From HXMU1420-13 sp963691715 (GTDB lineage: Bacteria > Bacteroidota > Rhodothermia > Balneolales > Balneolaceae), in assembly GCA_963691715.1 (NCBI GenBank), contig OY829281.1, forward strand, positions 1,550,001 to 1,614,000: 64,000 bases of DNA, in the 5' to 3' direction. The notes under the pieces are model-generated. The model was not told the origin of the DNA, made no database searches, and worked only from the letters and a program-made list of their open reading frames with translations. This document shows positions 27,210-35,333 of this stretch, piece after piece (position 1 is the stretch's first letter; every line of letters starts with the position of its first letter). Position numbers and translations under genes: made by a program.

Positions 27210-28721
27210 ATGAAACCATTACTTCTTCTTCTATTTATTATTAGCACTTCAAGTTTATCTTTTTCTCAAGAAACAACAATCAATGAATCTATTATTGAAC
27301 ATTATGCCCTTAATTCAATAGATATATTTCGTGAATTTTTATCAATACCAAATGATGCCAATAATAGAGAGGATATTCATAAAAATATACATTGGTGTCG
27401 AAAAGCGTTTGAAGCGAGAGGGTTTTTGACAACAGAAATTTCAACCCCTACAGTACCTCTTCTCTTGGCTTCTAAAGAAACCAAAAATGCTGAAAAAACA
27501 GTACTTATTTACTTGCAAATCGATGGCCAGCCTGTAGATTCTTCTCGTTGGTTGCAAAAGAATCCTTACGAAGCAGTACTTAAGCAAAAAAATGAATCTG
27601 GAGAGTTTGAAGTAATTTCATGGGATAGAATAACTGAATTTGATCCTGATTGGAGAATATTTGCAAGATCTGCAAGTGATGCAAAAGGGCCTGTTGCTGG
27701 TTTTTTAACAGCATTAGATATCGCCACAGATTTTGATATTTACCCCAATTACAATATAAAGGTAATAATGGATTTTGAAGAAGAATTAGGATCGCCACAA
27801 CTTCCGACTGCAGTTATAAAGAATAAAGAATTATTAAGTGCAGACATGTTAGTTATTTTTGATGGACCTAGTCATATTTCTAATCGCCCAACTCTTACTT
27901 TTGGCGCTCGTGGCATTGCAACACTCCAATTAACTACATATGGCCCTGTAATTCCGCAACATTCTGGGCATTTTGGCAATTATGCTCCTAATCCTGCTGT
28001 TCGATTAAGTCGATTGATCGCTTCTATGAAAGATGAAAATGGAAGAGTTACAATCCCTGGATTTTATGATGGAATTGAAATTACTCCTGAAATTGAAACC
28101 ATTTTAAAAGCTGTTCCAGATGATGAACAGTCAATAAAACAAAGACTTCAAATTGCAGAAATAGATAAAGTGGGTAACTATTACCAAGAAGCTATACAAT
28201 ACCCGTCACTCAACATCAGGGGGATGCAGTCTGGATGGATCAATGAAGAAGTACGAACTATTATACCTGGATGGGCTAGGGCAGAAATCGATGTTCGGCT
28301 TGTCCTTGAATCTAAACCAGAACGTTTAATACATCTAATAAAACAGCATATCTTAGATCATGGATATTTGATTTTAGATAGAACACCATCTAAAGAAGAA
28401 AGACTTACGCATCCAAAAATAGCTACCTTAACTCATAAAGTTGCTTACCAGTCATTCAGAACTGATTTTGATTCTGAAGTTGGTCTTTGGCTTCGAAAAG
28501 CATTACAGCAGACATACAATCAAGAGCCAGTAATGATTCGAATGAGTGGAGGCTCTATTCCCATTTCTCCATTTGTAAATACTCTTGGAATTCCTGCTGT
28601 AACCGTTCCAACTGTAAACCGTGATAATAGTCAACACAGTCCAAATGAGAATATTCGCTTAGGAAATTATCAAAATGCTATCCGAACATTTTTAGCAATT
28701 TTAAATGAAAAGATTTATTAA
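27210..28721 (+). CDS. Exported M20-family metallohydrolase
   Basis: About 503 residues from ATG 27210, which gives a clear cleavable signal peptide (MKPLLLLLFIISTSSLSFSQ); the longer frame to 27165 has no support. M20 features: the first metal-ligand region IYLQIDGQPVDSS, ASDAKGPVAGFL with the bridging Asp, MDFEEELGSPQ with the catalytic Glu pair, the dimerisation-domain HSGHFGNYAPNP, and the late QHSPNENIRLGNY with the last metal-ligand His. In the usual M20 HxD motif the His is a Gln here (LQID), which may be normal in this subfamily or may reduce activity. Probable periplasmic peptidase or amidohydrolase. It is convergent with surE, 5 bp apart. Confidence 0.85.
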   Translation: MKPLLLLLFIISTSSLSFSQETTINESIIEHYALNSIDIFREFLSIPNDANNREDIHKNIHWCRKAFEARGFLTTEISTPTVPLLLASKETKNAEKTVLIYLQIDGQPVDSSRWLQKNPYEAVLKQKNESGEFEVISWDRITEFDPDWRIFARSASDAKGPVAGFLTALDIATDFDIYPNYNIKVIMDFEEELGSPQLPTAVIKNKELLSADMLVIFDGPSHISNRPTLTFGARGIATLQLTTYGPVIPQHSGHFGNYAPNPAVRLSRLIASMKDENGRVTIPGFYDGIEITPEIETILKAVPDDEQSIKQRLQIAEIDKVGNYYQEAIQYPSLNIRGMQSGWINEEVRTIIPGWARAEIDVRLVLESKPERLIHLIKQHILDHGYLILDRTPSKEERLTHPKIATLTHKVAYQSFRTDFDSEVGLWLRKALQQTYNQEPVMIRMSGGSIPISPFVNTLGIPAVTVPTVNRDNSQHSPNENIRLGNYQNAIRTFLAILNEKIY

Positions 28722-28726
28722 CCCTT

Positions 28727-29485
28727 CTAGAAATCGTATTCCCCAAATTTCCTAAGTATTTCATAATCTGTAAGATCGTATTGAATTGGAGTAACTGTTG
28801 CAAAACCATCTTTTAAAATTTTGATATCTGCATCATTACCTTCGTCCAAGAGTTCAAATTTTCCAGACATCCAATAATAAGGTCGATCAAAAGGGTCTTT
28901 ACGTGCATCATATTCTTCTACATATTGACTTTCCGCCATACGGGCCCATTTAATCCCGTTAAATGAACCAGCAGGGGCATTCACATTCATTGTTATTCCT
29001 TTAGGTAATCCTTTATCTAACACGAAATGTATAACACGACGAGCCGCTTCCATACAACCTGATAAATCTGCATCTAATCCATATTCTGTGCAACTAACTG
29101 CTATACTAGGGTACCCAAGAACTGTTCCTTCAGTTGCTGCACTAACTGTTCCAGAATATAATATGTTGATACCAGCATTACTTCCATGATTTATACCACT
29201 AAGTACTAGATCTGGTTTACGATTAAGTAATTGGTCATGAGCTAATTTTACACAGTCAGCAGGGGTGCCATTAATCGCAAATCCATCAAAGCTGCCATGT
29301 ACCATCATTTTCTGTGCACGTAATGGTGTTTCTAATGTAATTGCATGACCAACTGCACTTTGCTGTCGATCTGGTGCAATTACTATTACATCACCAAACT
29401 CTGCACCTACCTGCGCAAGTGCTTTAATACCATTAGAATAAATTCCATCGTCATTACTAATCAAGATAAATGGTTTTTCACTCAT
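28727..29485 (-). CDS. surE: 5'/3'-nucleotidase SurE
   Basis: A 252-residue SurE, a metal-dependent nucleoside 5'- and 3'-monophosphatase. N-terminal ILISNDDGIYSNGIKAL carries the two metal-ligand Asp residues; APDRQQSAVGHAITL and the SGINHGSNAGINILYSGTV loop complete the active site; AINGTPADCV is also diagnostic. The length matches the family. The gene is immediately downstream of panB (adjacent, no gap) in a minus-strand run with fabZ and the ubiE/menG gene. Confidence 0.95.
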   Translation of the reverse strand: MSEKPFILISNDDGIYSNGIKALAQVGAEFGDVIVIAPDRQQSAVGHAITLETPLRAQKMMVHGSFDGFAINGTPADCVKLAHDQLLNRKPDLVLSGINHGSNAGINILYSGTVSAATEGTVLGYPSIAVSCTEYGLDADLSGCMEAARRVIHFVLDKGLPKGITMNVNAPAGSFNGIKWARMAESQYVEEYDARKDPFDRPYYWMSGKFELLDEGNDADIKILKDGFATVTPIQYDLTDYEILRKFGEYDF

Positions 29486-30316
29486 TTAAGCTCCGTATTG
29501 CTCTTCCTTATTTGGAAAGTCTTTATCCTTGATATCTTTGATATACTGTTCGATTGCACCTGTCATAACTGAATGTATATCAGCGTAGCGCCTGAGAAAT
29601 CGTGGATTAAATCCTTTGTTCATTCCTAACATATCATGTACAACTAATACTTGACCATCACAATCTGCACCTGCACCAATACCAATAGTTGGTATTGCTA
29701 GTTCGTTTGTTACCTGTTTAGCGAGCTTTGCAGGTATTTTTTCTAATACAATTCCAAAACAACCTGCCTTTTCCAAAAGTTTTGCTTCTTCAATAAGTAT
29801 TTGAGCTTCCTCTTCTTCTTGAGCTCGTACTTTATACGTTCCAAATTTATATATACTCTGTGGTGTTAGGCCTAAATGCCCCATTACGGGAATACCTGCA
29901 TCAACAATTTTTTTTACAGTATTCAATATAGGCTTCCCCCCTTCCATCTTTACAGCATGTGCACCAGCTTCTTTCATCATCCGTCCTGCAGATATGAGCG
30001 CTTCTTTAGGAGTTACTTGATAGCTCATAAAAGGGAGGTCGGCAACTACCAAAGCTCTATCAACACCTCTAACAACACAAGCAGTATGATAAATCATTTG
30101 GTCTAAAGTAATGGGGACTGTTGTTTCGTAGCCGGCCATTACATTACTGGCAGAGTCTCCTACCAAGATAATATCCATCCCAGCTTGGTCAACAATTTTT
30201 GCCATGGTATAGTCGTAAGCTGTTAACATCGAGATTTTTTCGCCCCGATGTTTCATTTCAACTACAGTTTGTGTGGTAATTTTTGGTGGACGTTTTAACC
30301 CTGATTGAGTACTCAT
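29486..30316 (-). CDS. panB: 3-methyl-2-oxobutanoate hydroxymethyltransferase
   Basis: A 276-residue PanB transferring a hydroxymethyl group from methylene-tetrahydrofolate to alpha-ketoisovalerate, giving ketopantoate for pantothenate. Signature segments: ISMLTAYDYTMAKIVDQAG, VGDSASNVMAGYETTVPI with the metal-ligand Asp, VVADLPFMSYQ, AVKMEGG, MGHLGLTPQS and IGIGAGADCDGQVLVVHDMLG. The start overlaps the fabZ stop by one base, so the two are coupled. PanC and PanD are not in the window. Confidence 0.95.
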   Translation of the reverse strand: MSTQSGLKRPPKITTQTVVEMKHRGEKISMLTAYDYTMAKIVDQAGMDIILVGDSASNVMAGYETTVPITLDQMIYHTACVVRGVDRALVVADLPFMSYQVTPKEALISAGRMMKEAGAHAVKMEGGKPILNTVKKIVDAGIPVMGHLGLTPQSIYKFGTYKVRAQEEEEAQILIEEAKLLEKAGCFGIVLEKIPAKLAKQVTNELAIPTIGIGAGADCDGQVLVVHDMLGMNKGFNPRFLRRYADIHSVMTGAIEQYIKDIKDKDFPNKEEQYGA

Positions 30317-30750
30317 TATCCTTCTTTTGGTACAATTGCTGCTGATGCTTCTAGTTCACAAGCTACTTCCCCATCAACGGAAGCTGTACCAATCATGGTA
30401 ACAAAATTTCTACGCATCATACCTAGTTCTACAACCAATTTTAGCTGATCACCAGGTACAACTTGACGACGAAATTTACAGTTTTTAATTCCAGTGAATA
30501 CCATGAGACTATTATCAGAGTCTTCAACTTTTTGTTTCATTAACAATATGGCTCCTGCTTGTGCTAGAGCCTCTACCTGTAATACCCCTGGCATAATGGG
30601 TTGACCAGGAAAATGACCATTAAAAAACTCTTCATTCACTGTTACATTTTTAATTGCTGTGATTTTTTCACTTTCTAATTCTAGCACTCGATCAACAAGT
30701 AAAAATGGATAGCGATGAGGAATGATTTTTTTAATTTCTTCTATTAACAT
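30316..30750 (-). CDS. fabZ: (3R)-hydroxyacyl-ACP dehydratase
   Basis: A 144-residue FabZ with the hot-dog fold. IPHRYPFLLVDRVLEL is the family's N-terminal stamp, and FNGHFPGQPIMPGVLQVEALAQAGA carries the catalytic His and Glu. It dehydrates beta-hydroxyacyl-ACP in fatty acid elongation and is needed for lipid A precursors. Unlike in many Bacteroidota, fabZ is not fused to lpxC here (the protein starts directly at the FabZ domain). Upstream of panB on the same strand. Confidence 0.95.
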   Translation of the reverse strand: MLIEEIKKIIPHRYPFLLVDRVLELESEKITAIKNVTVNEEFFNGHFPGQPIMPGVLQVEALAQAGAILLMKQKVEDSDNSLMVFTGIKNCKFRRQVVPGDQLKLVVELGMMRRNFVTMIGTASVDGEVACELEASAAIVPKEG

Positions 30751-30785
30751 GATTTACAATATGGTTAGAGGGTCGAAATATACGA

Positions 30786-31475
30786 TTATTGGACTAAACC
30801 AACATAGATATACGCAATTCCACCCGTTAAGCGAACTGCACGATAGTCTAAAAACTTATTGGTTTCTTCCATCAATTTTAAAAAATTTTTCCCTGCTGGA
30901 AAAGTTGCACTTGTTCGGGGTAAATACGTATAAGCATCTCTATTACCACTTAAAAACCCTCCAATTGCAGGCATAATATGTTGACTATACATTTCATATG
31001 GTACTTTTAGTAACCCTTTGGGTTGTCCAAATTCTAGAACTACAACTCTACCTCCTGGTTTTACAACCCTAGCCATTTCTCTTAAAGCAGTTACGGGTTC
31101 ATCAACATTGCGGATACCAAAAGAAATACTTGAAATATCAAATGTATTATCATCGTAAGGTAAATCCATAGCATCAGCAACTTCAAAATCTACCTTAAGT
31201 CCTTTTTTTTGAGCCTTTGCAGGTGCTGGCTCTATCATAGGTGCACAAAAATCGGTACCTAAAACGTAGCCTTCGCTTCCTACTTTTTTCTTAAACTCTA
31301 TAGCGAGGTCTCCAGTCCCTGTTGCACAATCTAACACATGATCACCAGTTTTTGCTCCACTTTCTTTTATCGCTTTATTTCTCCATGCATGATGAATACC
31401 AAAGGAAAGCACTGTATTTATTCGATCATAGTTGCCAGCAATATCAGCAAACATAGACCGTACTTTTTCACTCAT
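30786..31475 (-). CDS. ubiE: Demethylmenaquinone/ubiquinone C-methyltransferase
   Basis: A 229-residue UbiE/MenG SAM-dependent methyltransferase for the last step of menaquinone synthesis. N-terminal MFADIAGNYDRINTVLSFGIHHAWRNKAI is the UbiE signature 1; DCATGTGDLAIEF is the SAM motif; ISFGIRNVDEPVTALREMARVVKPGG is signature 2. The likely product is menaquinone because the complex II genes are of the menaquinone-type arrangement and no ubiquinone genes are visible. The first gene of the ubiE-fabZ-panB-surE minus-strand run; it lies 100 bp downstream of the broken histidine phosphatase. Confidence 0.92.
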   Translation of the reverse strand: MSEKVRSMFADIAGNYDRINTVLSFGIHHAWRNKAIKESGAKTGDHVLDCATGTGDLAIEFKKKVGSEGYVLGTDFCAPMIEPAPAKAQKKGLKVDFEVADAMDLPYDDNTFDISSISFGIRNVDEPVTALREMARVVKPGGRVVVLEFGQPKGLLKVPYEMYSQHIMPAIGGFLSGNRDAYTYLPRTSATFPAGKNFLKLMEETNKFLDYRAVRLTGGIAYIYVGLVQ

Positions 31476-31575
31476 ATACTATTTTTTCATTTGATGGGCT
31501 AACCAACTTTAAAGTTTATTTGTTCTCTAAAATACGGTCTTTTTTTACCGCTTGCTTAGTTTGAATCAGAAAATA

Positions 31576-32202
31576 TTAAACATCAATTTTCAAATGCTCT
31601 AAATGTTCTGTCATATTTAGTCTATTAGCATAAAATACACCCTTCTCCCATGTAATATGATTGATAGCCCCATTTTCGTGCTCAATGTTTTGCATATTTT
31701 TGAGTCCATACCCTAATATTCCAGATAATAGAATTCGAATCAATCTACCGTGTATGAAAACAGCAATATGAGTCTCAGCGCTACTTTCAGCTATCTCAAT
31801 TAGCTTTGTTGCAGCTCGTTCGTATACTTCTTCTGGCGACTCACCTCCAGGAACTTCTACATCTATTTGACCATTCGACCATACTTCTTGCAGTTCCTTT
31901 AAATGCTCAATAACATCAAAAAATGGTTTTCCTTCAAAATTCCCAAAGCTCATTTCATCAAATTCCGACCAGCTTTCAATTTCAGTTTGCGTACGTTGGG
32001 CAAAAGGAGCAGCAGTTTGTTTTGTTCTAATTAAACTACTAGTAACAATTTTCTCGATTGGATAAGATTCTAGTGCATTTGCTACCGCTTTGGCTTACAA
32101 CCACCCTGTTTCGTTTAAAGGTGCATTAATTCCTCTTCCTTGTAACAGTTTAGACTTATTGAATTCCGTTTCACCATGTCGGATGATATAGAAATGTTTC
32201 AT
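31576..32202 (-). pseudogene. Histidine phosphatase (phosphoglycerate mutase-like) interrupted by in-frame TAA
   Basis: Starting at ATG 32200-32202 the frame reads MKHFYIIRHGETEFNKSKLL, the RHG catalytic motif of the histidine phosphatase superfamily, then NAPLNETGWL and a TAA stop (32095-32097, codon 36). It continues in the same frame with AKAVANALESYPI, IVTSSLIRTKQTA and, later, the second catalytic region FIHGRLIRILLSG, ending with TAA at 31576-31578. In relatives the stop position is Gln (GLQQA/AEAV type), so one CAA to TAA change explains it. A fragment starting at ATG 31953 would lack the catalytic His. The start overlaps the upstream lipoprotein gene by 4 bp (ATGA), so the gene was once translationally coupled. 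Confidence 0.85.
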
Positions 32203-32774
32203 AGAGTAAGTGAAATATCTAAATGCCTGAAATATAAATTTCGATATAGCCCTCTTAACCCTATTCCAAAAGTATCGATCTGGTTTTCGATATTTTCTTT
32301 GTCTTCATCTTTAAGCCAATTCCATACTCTATGCCCTTTTACAACTCGCGCCATGTTCACTATTGATCTATAAGTTTCATTTGTAACAAACTCTCCATTT
32401 TCGAAGATATCTACCTCCATCTTTAATTGATATATTGGACCTGGATCAACAAAGTTCATTGTAAATCCATTTCTAACTTGAACTTTCTTTACGCGAAATG
32501 ATAGACTGGCTTCATCATCATTTGAAAAATTAACTCCACTTGTCTGCGGGTAGTATCCATCTAATACCTTATTGAGATAAAAATCTCCTCTTTCTCCCAC
32601 ATAATCACTGTTTAATACCACACCAATACTCTCATCATTGAAATACTGGTTAGTAGAATTAATTATTACTGATTGAGCAGATATACTGATATTACCAGAG
32701 TAACCAATAAATGGTGATGTGGATCGACAGCTTAGAGCTGTAAGTGAAATTATCAACAGAAGAATAAATCTCAT
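32199..32774 (-). CDS. Hypothetical lipoprotein
   Basis: A 191-residue protein I do not recognise. The start is a lipoprotein signal (MRFILLLIISLTALSC), with the lipobox Cys at residue 16. The rest is soluble with no clear repeats; the central part (VRNGFTMNFVDPGPIYQLKMEVDIF, given here in part) suggests beta strands. It overlaps its neighbours on both sides by 4 bp: the membrane protein upstream and the phosphatase downstream. This suggests a three-gene operon for an unidentified envelope function. Confidence 0.65.
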   Translation of the reverse strand: MRFILLLIISLTALSCRSTSPFIGYSGNISISAQSVIINSTNQYFNDESIGVVLNSDYVGERGDFYLNKVLDGYYPQTSGVNFSNDDEASLSFRVKKVQVRNGFTMNFVDPGPIYQLKMEVDIFENGEFVTNETYRSIVNMARVVKGHRVWNWLKDEDKENIENQIDTFGIGLRGLYRNLYFRHLDISLTL

Positions 32775-33448
32775 TTCTTATTTCTTGTCTTGTGATAGTT
32801 TTTTAATCTGAGTAATTCATCCTGTATTTCATTCACCCCTTTTGTCAATATTCCATGATATAGGCCATATCTGATCAACAGCATATTTAGAATACGATCT
32901 TGTCGCATTACACTATTTTTTGAGAATTTTGCTGTTAGATATCTCAAAAATAGTCGTAGTAATCCAACTTTACATACAAAAACCATTGCAATACCATACC
33001 ATAATGCGCTCATCTCGATGTCAAGAGAAAGTGAGGCAAGGACGCTTTTATTCAAAGAAATACCTATCAAAAAAAGAGCTGATAGGCCATATAAAAAACC
33101 ATCATTAGAAAAAATCTGGATTAATCTCGATAATTGAATATTTACAACCGCACTAGTATTGAAATAGAATATCAGATAAAATACTAATGCTATGATACAT
33201 GCCGTAAGCGGGTCTATCGCCACAAAAACAAGGAAAAAATACATTAGTAGAGAAAGAGCATCTACACTAAAAACCCAAGCATCTGCTTGCTTTATAATGG
33301 TTGCAAGCTGTATTTTTTTTAATAATTCTGGTACATATTTATCAATTTGTGCTGTATTTATGTGATACCATGATCCATTGGAAGTTGTGATACCATCATG
33401 CAACTCCATCATTTGCCATTTACCAGAATTTGAATTTTTTATAGCCAT
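32771..33448 (-). CDS. Hypothetical integral membrane protein
   Basis: A 225-residue protein I do not recognise. An N-terminal soluble stretch of about 55 residues is followed by four to five hydrophobic helices (around residues 60-78, 80-98, 113-130, 142-165) and a basic C-terminal tail (about the last 50 residues). No family motif is evident. It overlaps the lipoprotein gene by 4 bp (ATGA-type), so the two are co-translated. It lies 31 bp downstream of the comF stop on the same strand. Confidence 0.6.
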   Translation of the reverse strand: MAIKNSNSGKWQMMELHDGITTSNGSWYHINTAQIDKYVPELLKKIQLATIIKQADAWVFSVDALSLLMYFFLVFVAIDPLTACIIALVFYLIFYFNTSAVVNIQLSRLIQIFSNDGFLYGLSALFLIGISLNKSVLASLSLDIEMSALWYGIAMVFVCKVGLLRLFLRYLTAKFSKNSVMRQDRILNMLLIRYGLYHGILTKGVNEIQDELLRLKNYHKTRNKK

Positions 33449-33479
33449 TTAGTTAATATACAGCGAATGTTTGATGGAT

Positions 33480-34206
33480 TCAGGCACAGGCTACTGTTGC
33501 GATGAATATTTTTTTCGCTCCTGCTAATCTGAGTGCCTTTGCTAACTCAAAAGTAGTAGATCCCGTGGTATAAACATCATCAACTATTAAACATTCTTGA
33601 TTTTTTACTTTTTCAGGTTTCTCCACGTAAAAGGCATTTTGAAGATTTTCATTTCGCTTTTTGAGTGTAAAACCTGTTTGTGTTTTTTGTATTCTTTACC
33701 CTTAGCACTATCCCTTTATTTACCAGTTTAAAATCTGTTGTATCTCTTATACCTACACTTAATATTCTTGCTTGATTAAACCCTCGTTTCTTTTCTTTTT
33801 TCTTGTGAAGTGGAACAGGGATTATCATTATTTTCGAATGTTTTTGAAGTGAAGTTTTAGAAATGATTTGTTTTCCAAGTTGTCTTCCAAGATCAATTCC
33901 AACCCCTTCCATTTGATGATATTTTAAATTGTGAAGCAAGTCTTGTAAAAATCCACCTTTATCAAAGCGCCACATAGAATACTTAAATTCAATTCCTTCT
34001 GGTAATATAATATTGGGCTCAATTCTTTGATTTCCTTCTTCAACTTCCTCAAACCTATTATTTAAGCATGATTCACACACAAAAGAATAGGTTTTAGGTA
34101 AATGATGTCCGCATAGCACACATACGTGTGGAAATAAAATTTTTTTTACTCCGTCTCTAATATAATTTATCCCCAAATTCATACATTCAAAAAATATGGA
34201 TGGCAC
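33480..34206 (-). pseudogene. comF: ComF-family phosphoribosyltransferase-like protein with a single-base frameshift
   Basis: The 5' part from 34206 (or ATG 34179, MNLGINYIRD) has the ComF zinc knuckle CVLCG ... CESCL and the PVPLHKKKEKKRGFNQARIL segment. The frame then leaves the family pattern at VKNTK. Removing one A from the A6 run near 33690 restores TQTGFTLKKRNENLQNAFYV, the usual ComF continuation. The PRPP-loop CLIVDDVYTTGSTTFELA then follows, and TGA at 33480-33482 ends a product of about 241 residues. Family members help DNA uptake in competence. The homopolymer location makes a sequencing slip or a polymerase-slippage mutation equally possible. Divergent from the RodZ-like gene. 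Confidence 0.85.
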
Positions 34207-34271
34207 TTTTGCTAAAAACTTTATTTACTTAGTTTGAGCCAAAATATCAATGCCGAAAATCAATAATAATT

Positions 34272-35333
34272 ATGTCGCTTGGTAAAGACTTTGCTGTTTT
34301 ACGGAATAACTTGGGTTTCTCGTTAGAAGAAGTTCACAGTGAAATTAAAATTCCCAAATCTGTTTTAGAATCTATTGAAAATGATTCAATTTTTGATGAC
34401 CAAGGTTCCAACAAAACCTATATCAGAAGCTTTGTTAGAAGTTATGGTAAATTTCTTGGGCTATCTGAAGAAGTAATGGTGCAGGCACTAGATTTATTTG
34501 AAGTTGACCTCTACGTTCCTGGATCTATCATAAATGGAGATTTAATTAAAAGCCATGGTATATCTAAAATCTCTGATTCAAAAAAAAGTCACGATAAAGT
34601 CGAAAAACCTAGTGAAGAGATAAAGAATGTTGAGGAAATCTCTCAGAATTCTACTATTGATAATGTAAATTGGGCTGATCTAGGGAAACAATTTAGTGCA
34701 CCATCAACGAATAAGAAATTAATTTACCCTGTAGTTATTGCATGTTTTGTTTTAGGTATCACAATTCTTGTCTATGTCCTCAAACAACCAATACTAGATA
34801 TGTTTTCACCTTCACCAGTAGCTGTAGAACAAGAAAATGATCCTTTTGTTAACGAGATCCCTGCAGACTCGATTACAACGAACGAACCTAGTAGTGATAT
34901 TAATCCTCCGATAACAGAAGATGAACCTTCGCTACCAGAAAATACAATTCAAAATGAATCCTCGGTTTTTAATCCAGTTCTTTCAGATACACTTACACTA
35001 ACCATTTATGCAGCTTTTGATAAGTTAGAACCGGTAAGAGTAACCTCAGATTTTAATTGGCGAACTAACCCTTTTTGGATGGAACAAGGTGAAGCGTTTA
35101 ACTTTACTTTTAAAGATACTATTCTTGTTCGAGGTCAATATTCGAGAATGCTTCTCTTGTTCAATGGCCATGTGATTTCAAATTCTCCCGCTGATAACTA
35201 CAACGAAACCTTTGACTCCATCCTATTAACGAGAGATATTCTTAGTGCTGATACTTTCAGTTCTCCGCCACCAATTATTTTTCCATTTGAGGTAGGAGCA
35301 CCCGATAGTCTCATTTTTCCATTGCAGAACTAA
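34272..35333 (+). CDS. RodZ-like helix-turn-helix membrane protein
   Basis: A 353-residue protein: a cytoplasmic Xre-type HTH at residues 1-75 (LGFSLEEVHSEIKIPKSVLESIE then YIRSFVRSYGKFLGL, typical of RodZ), a charged linker, one membrane helix (about residues 155-175) and a periplasmic part with a Pro/Ser/Glu-rich linker and a C-terminal beta domain (from about residue 235) resembling DUF4115. This is the RodZ layout, a protein linking MreB to the elongation machinery. Confidence is moderate because HTH-TM-DUF4115 proteins vary. It ends directly at the ligA start. Confidence 0.75.
   Translation: MSLGKDFAVLRNNLGFSLEEVHSEIKIPKSVLESIENDSIFDDQGSNKTYIRSFVRSYGKFLGLSEEVMVQALDLFEVDLYVPGSIINGDLIKSHGISKISDSKKSHDKVEKPSEEIKNVEEISQNSTIDNVNWADLGKQFSAPSTNKKLIYPVVIACFVLGITILVYVLKQPILDMFSPSPVAVEQENDPFVNEIPADSITTNEPSSDINPPITEDEPSLPENTIQNESSVFNPVLSDTLTLTIYAAFDKLEPVRVTSDFNWRTNPFWMEQGEAFNFTFKDTILVRGQYSRMLLLFNGHVISNSPADNYNETFDSILLTRDILSADTFSSPPPIIFPFEVGAPDSLIFPLQN

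Noticed and set aside
32382..32387. TGTAACAAA inside 32199-32774
   Set aside because: The following CTCT is far too close, and the site is antisense within a coding region, so it does not match the element's geometry.
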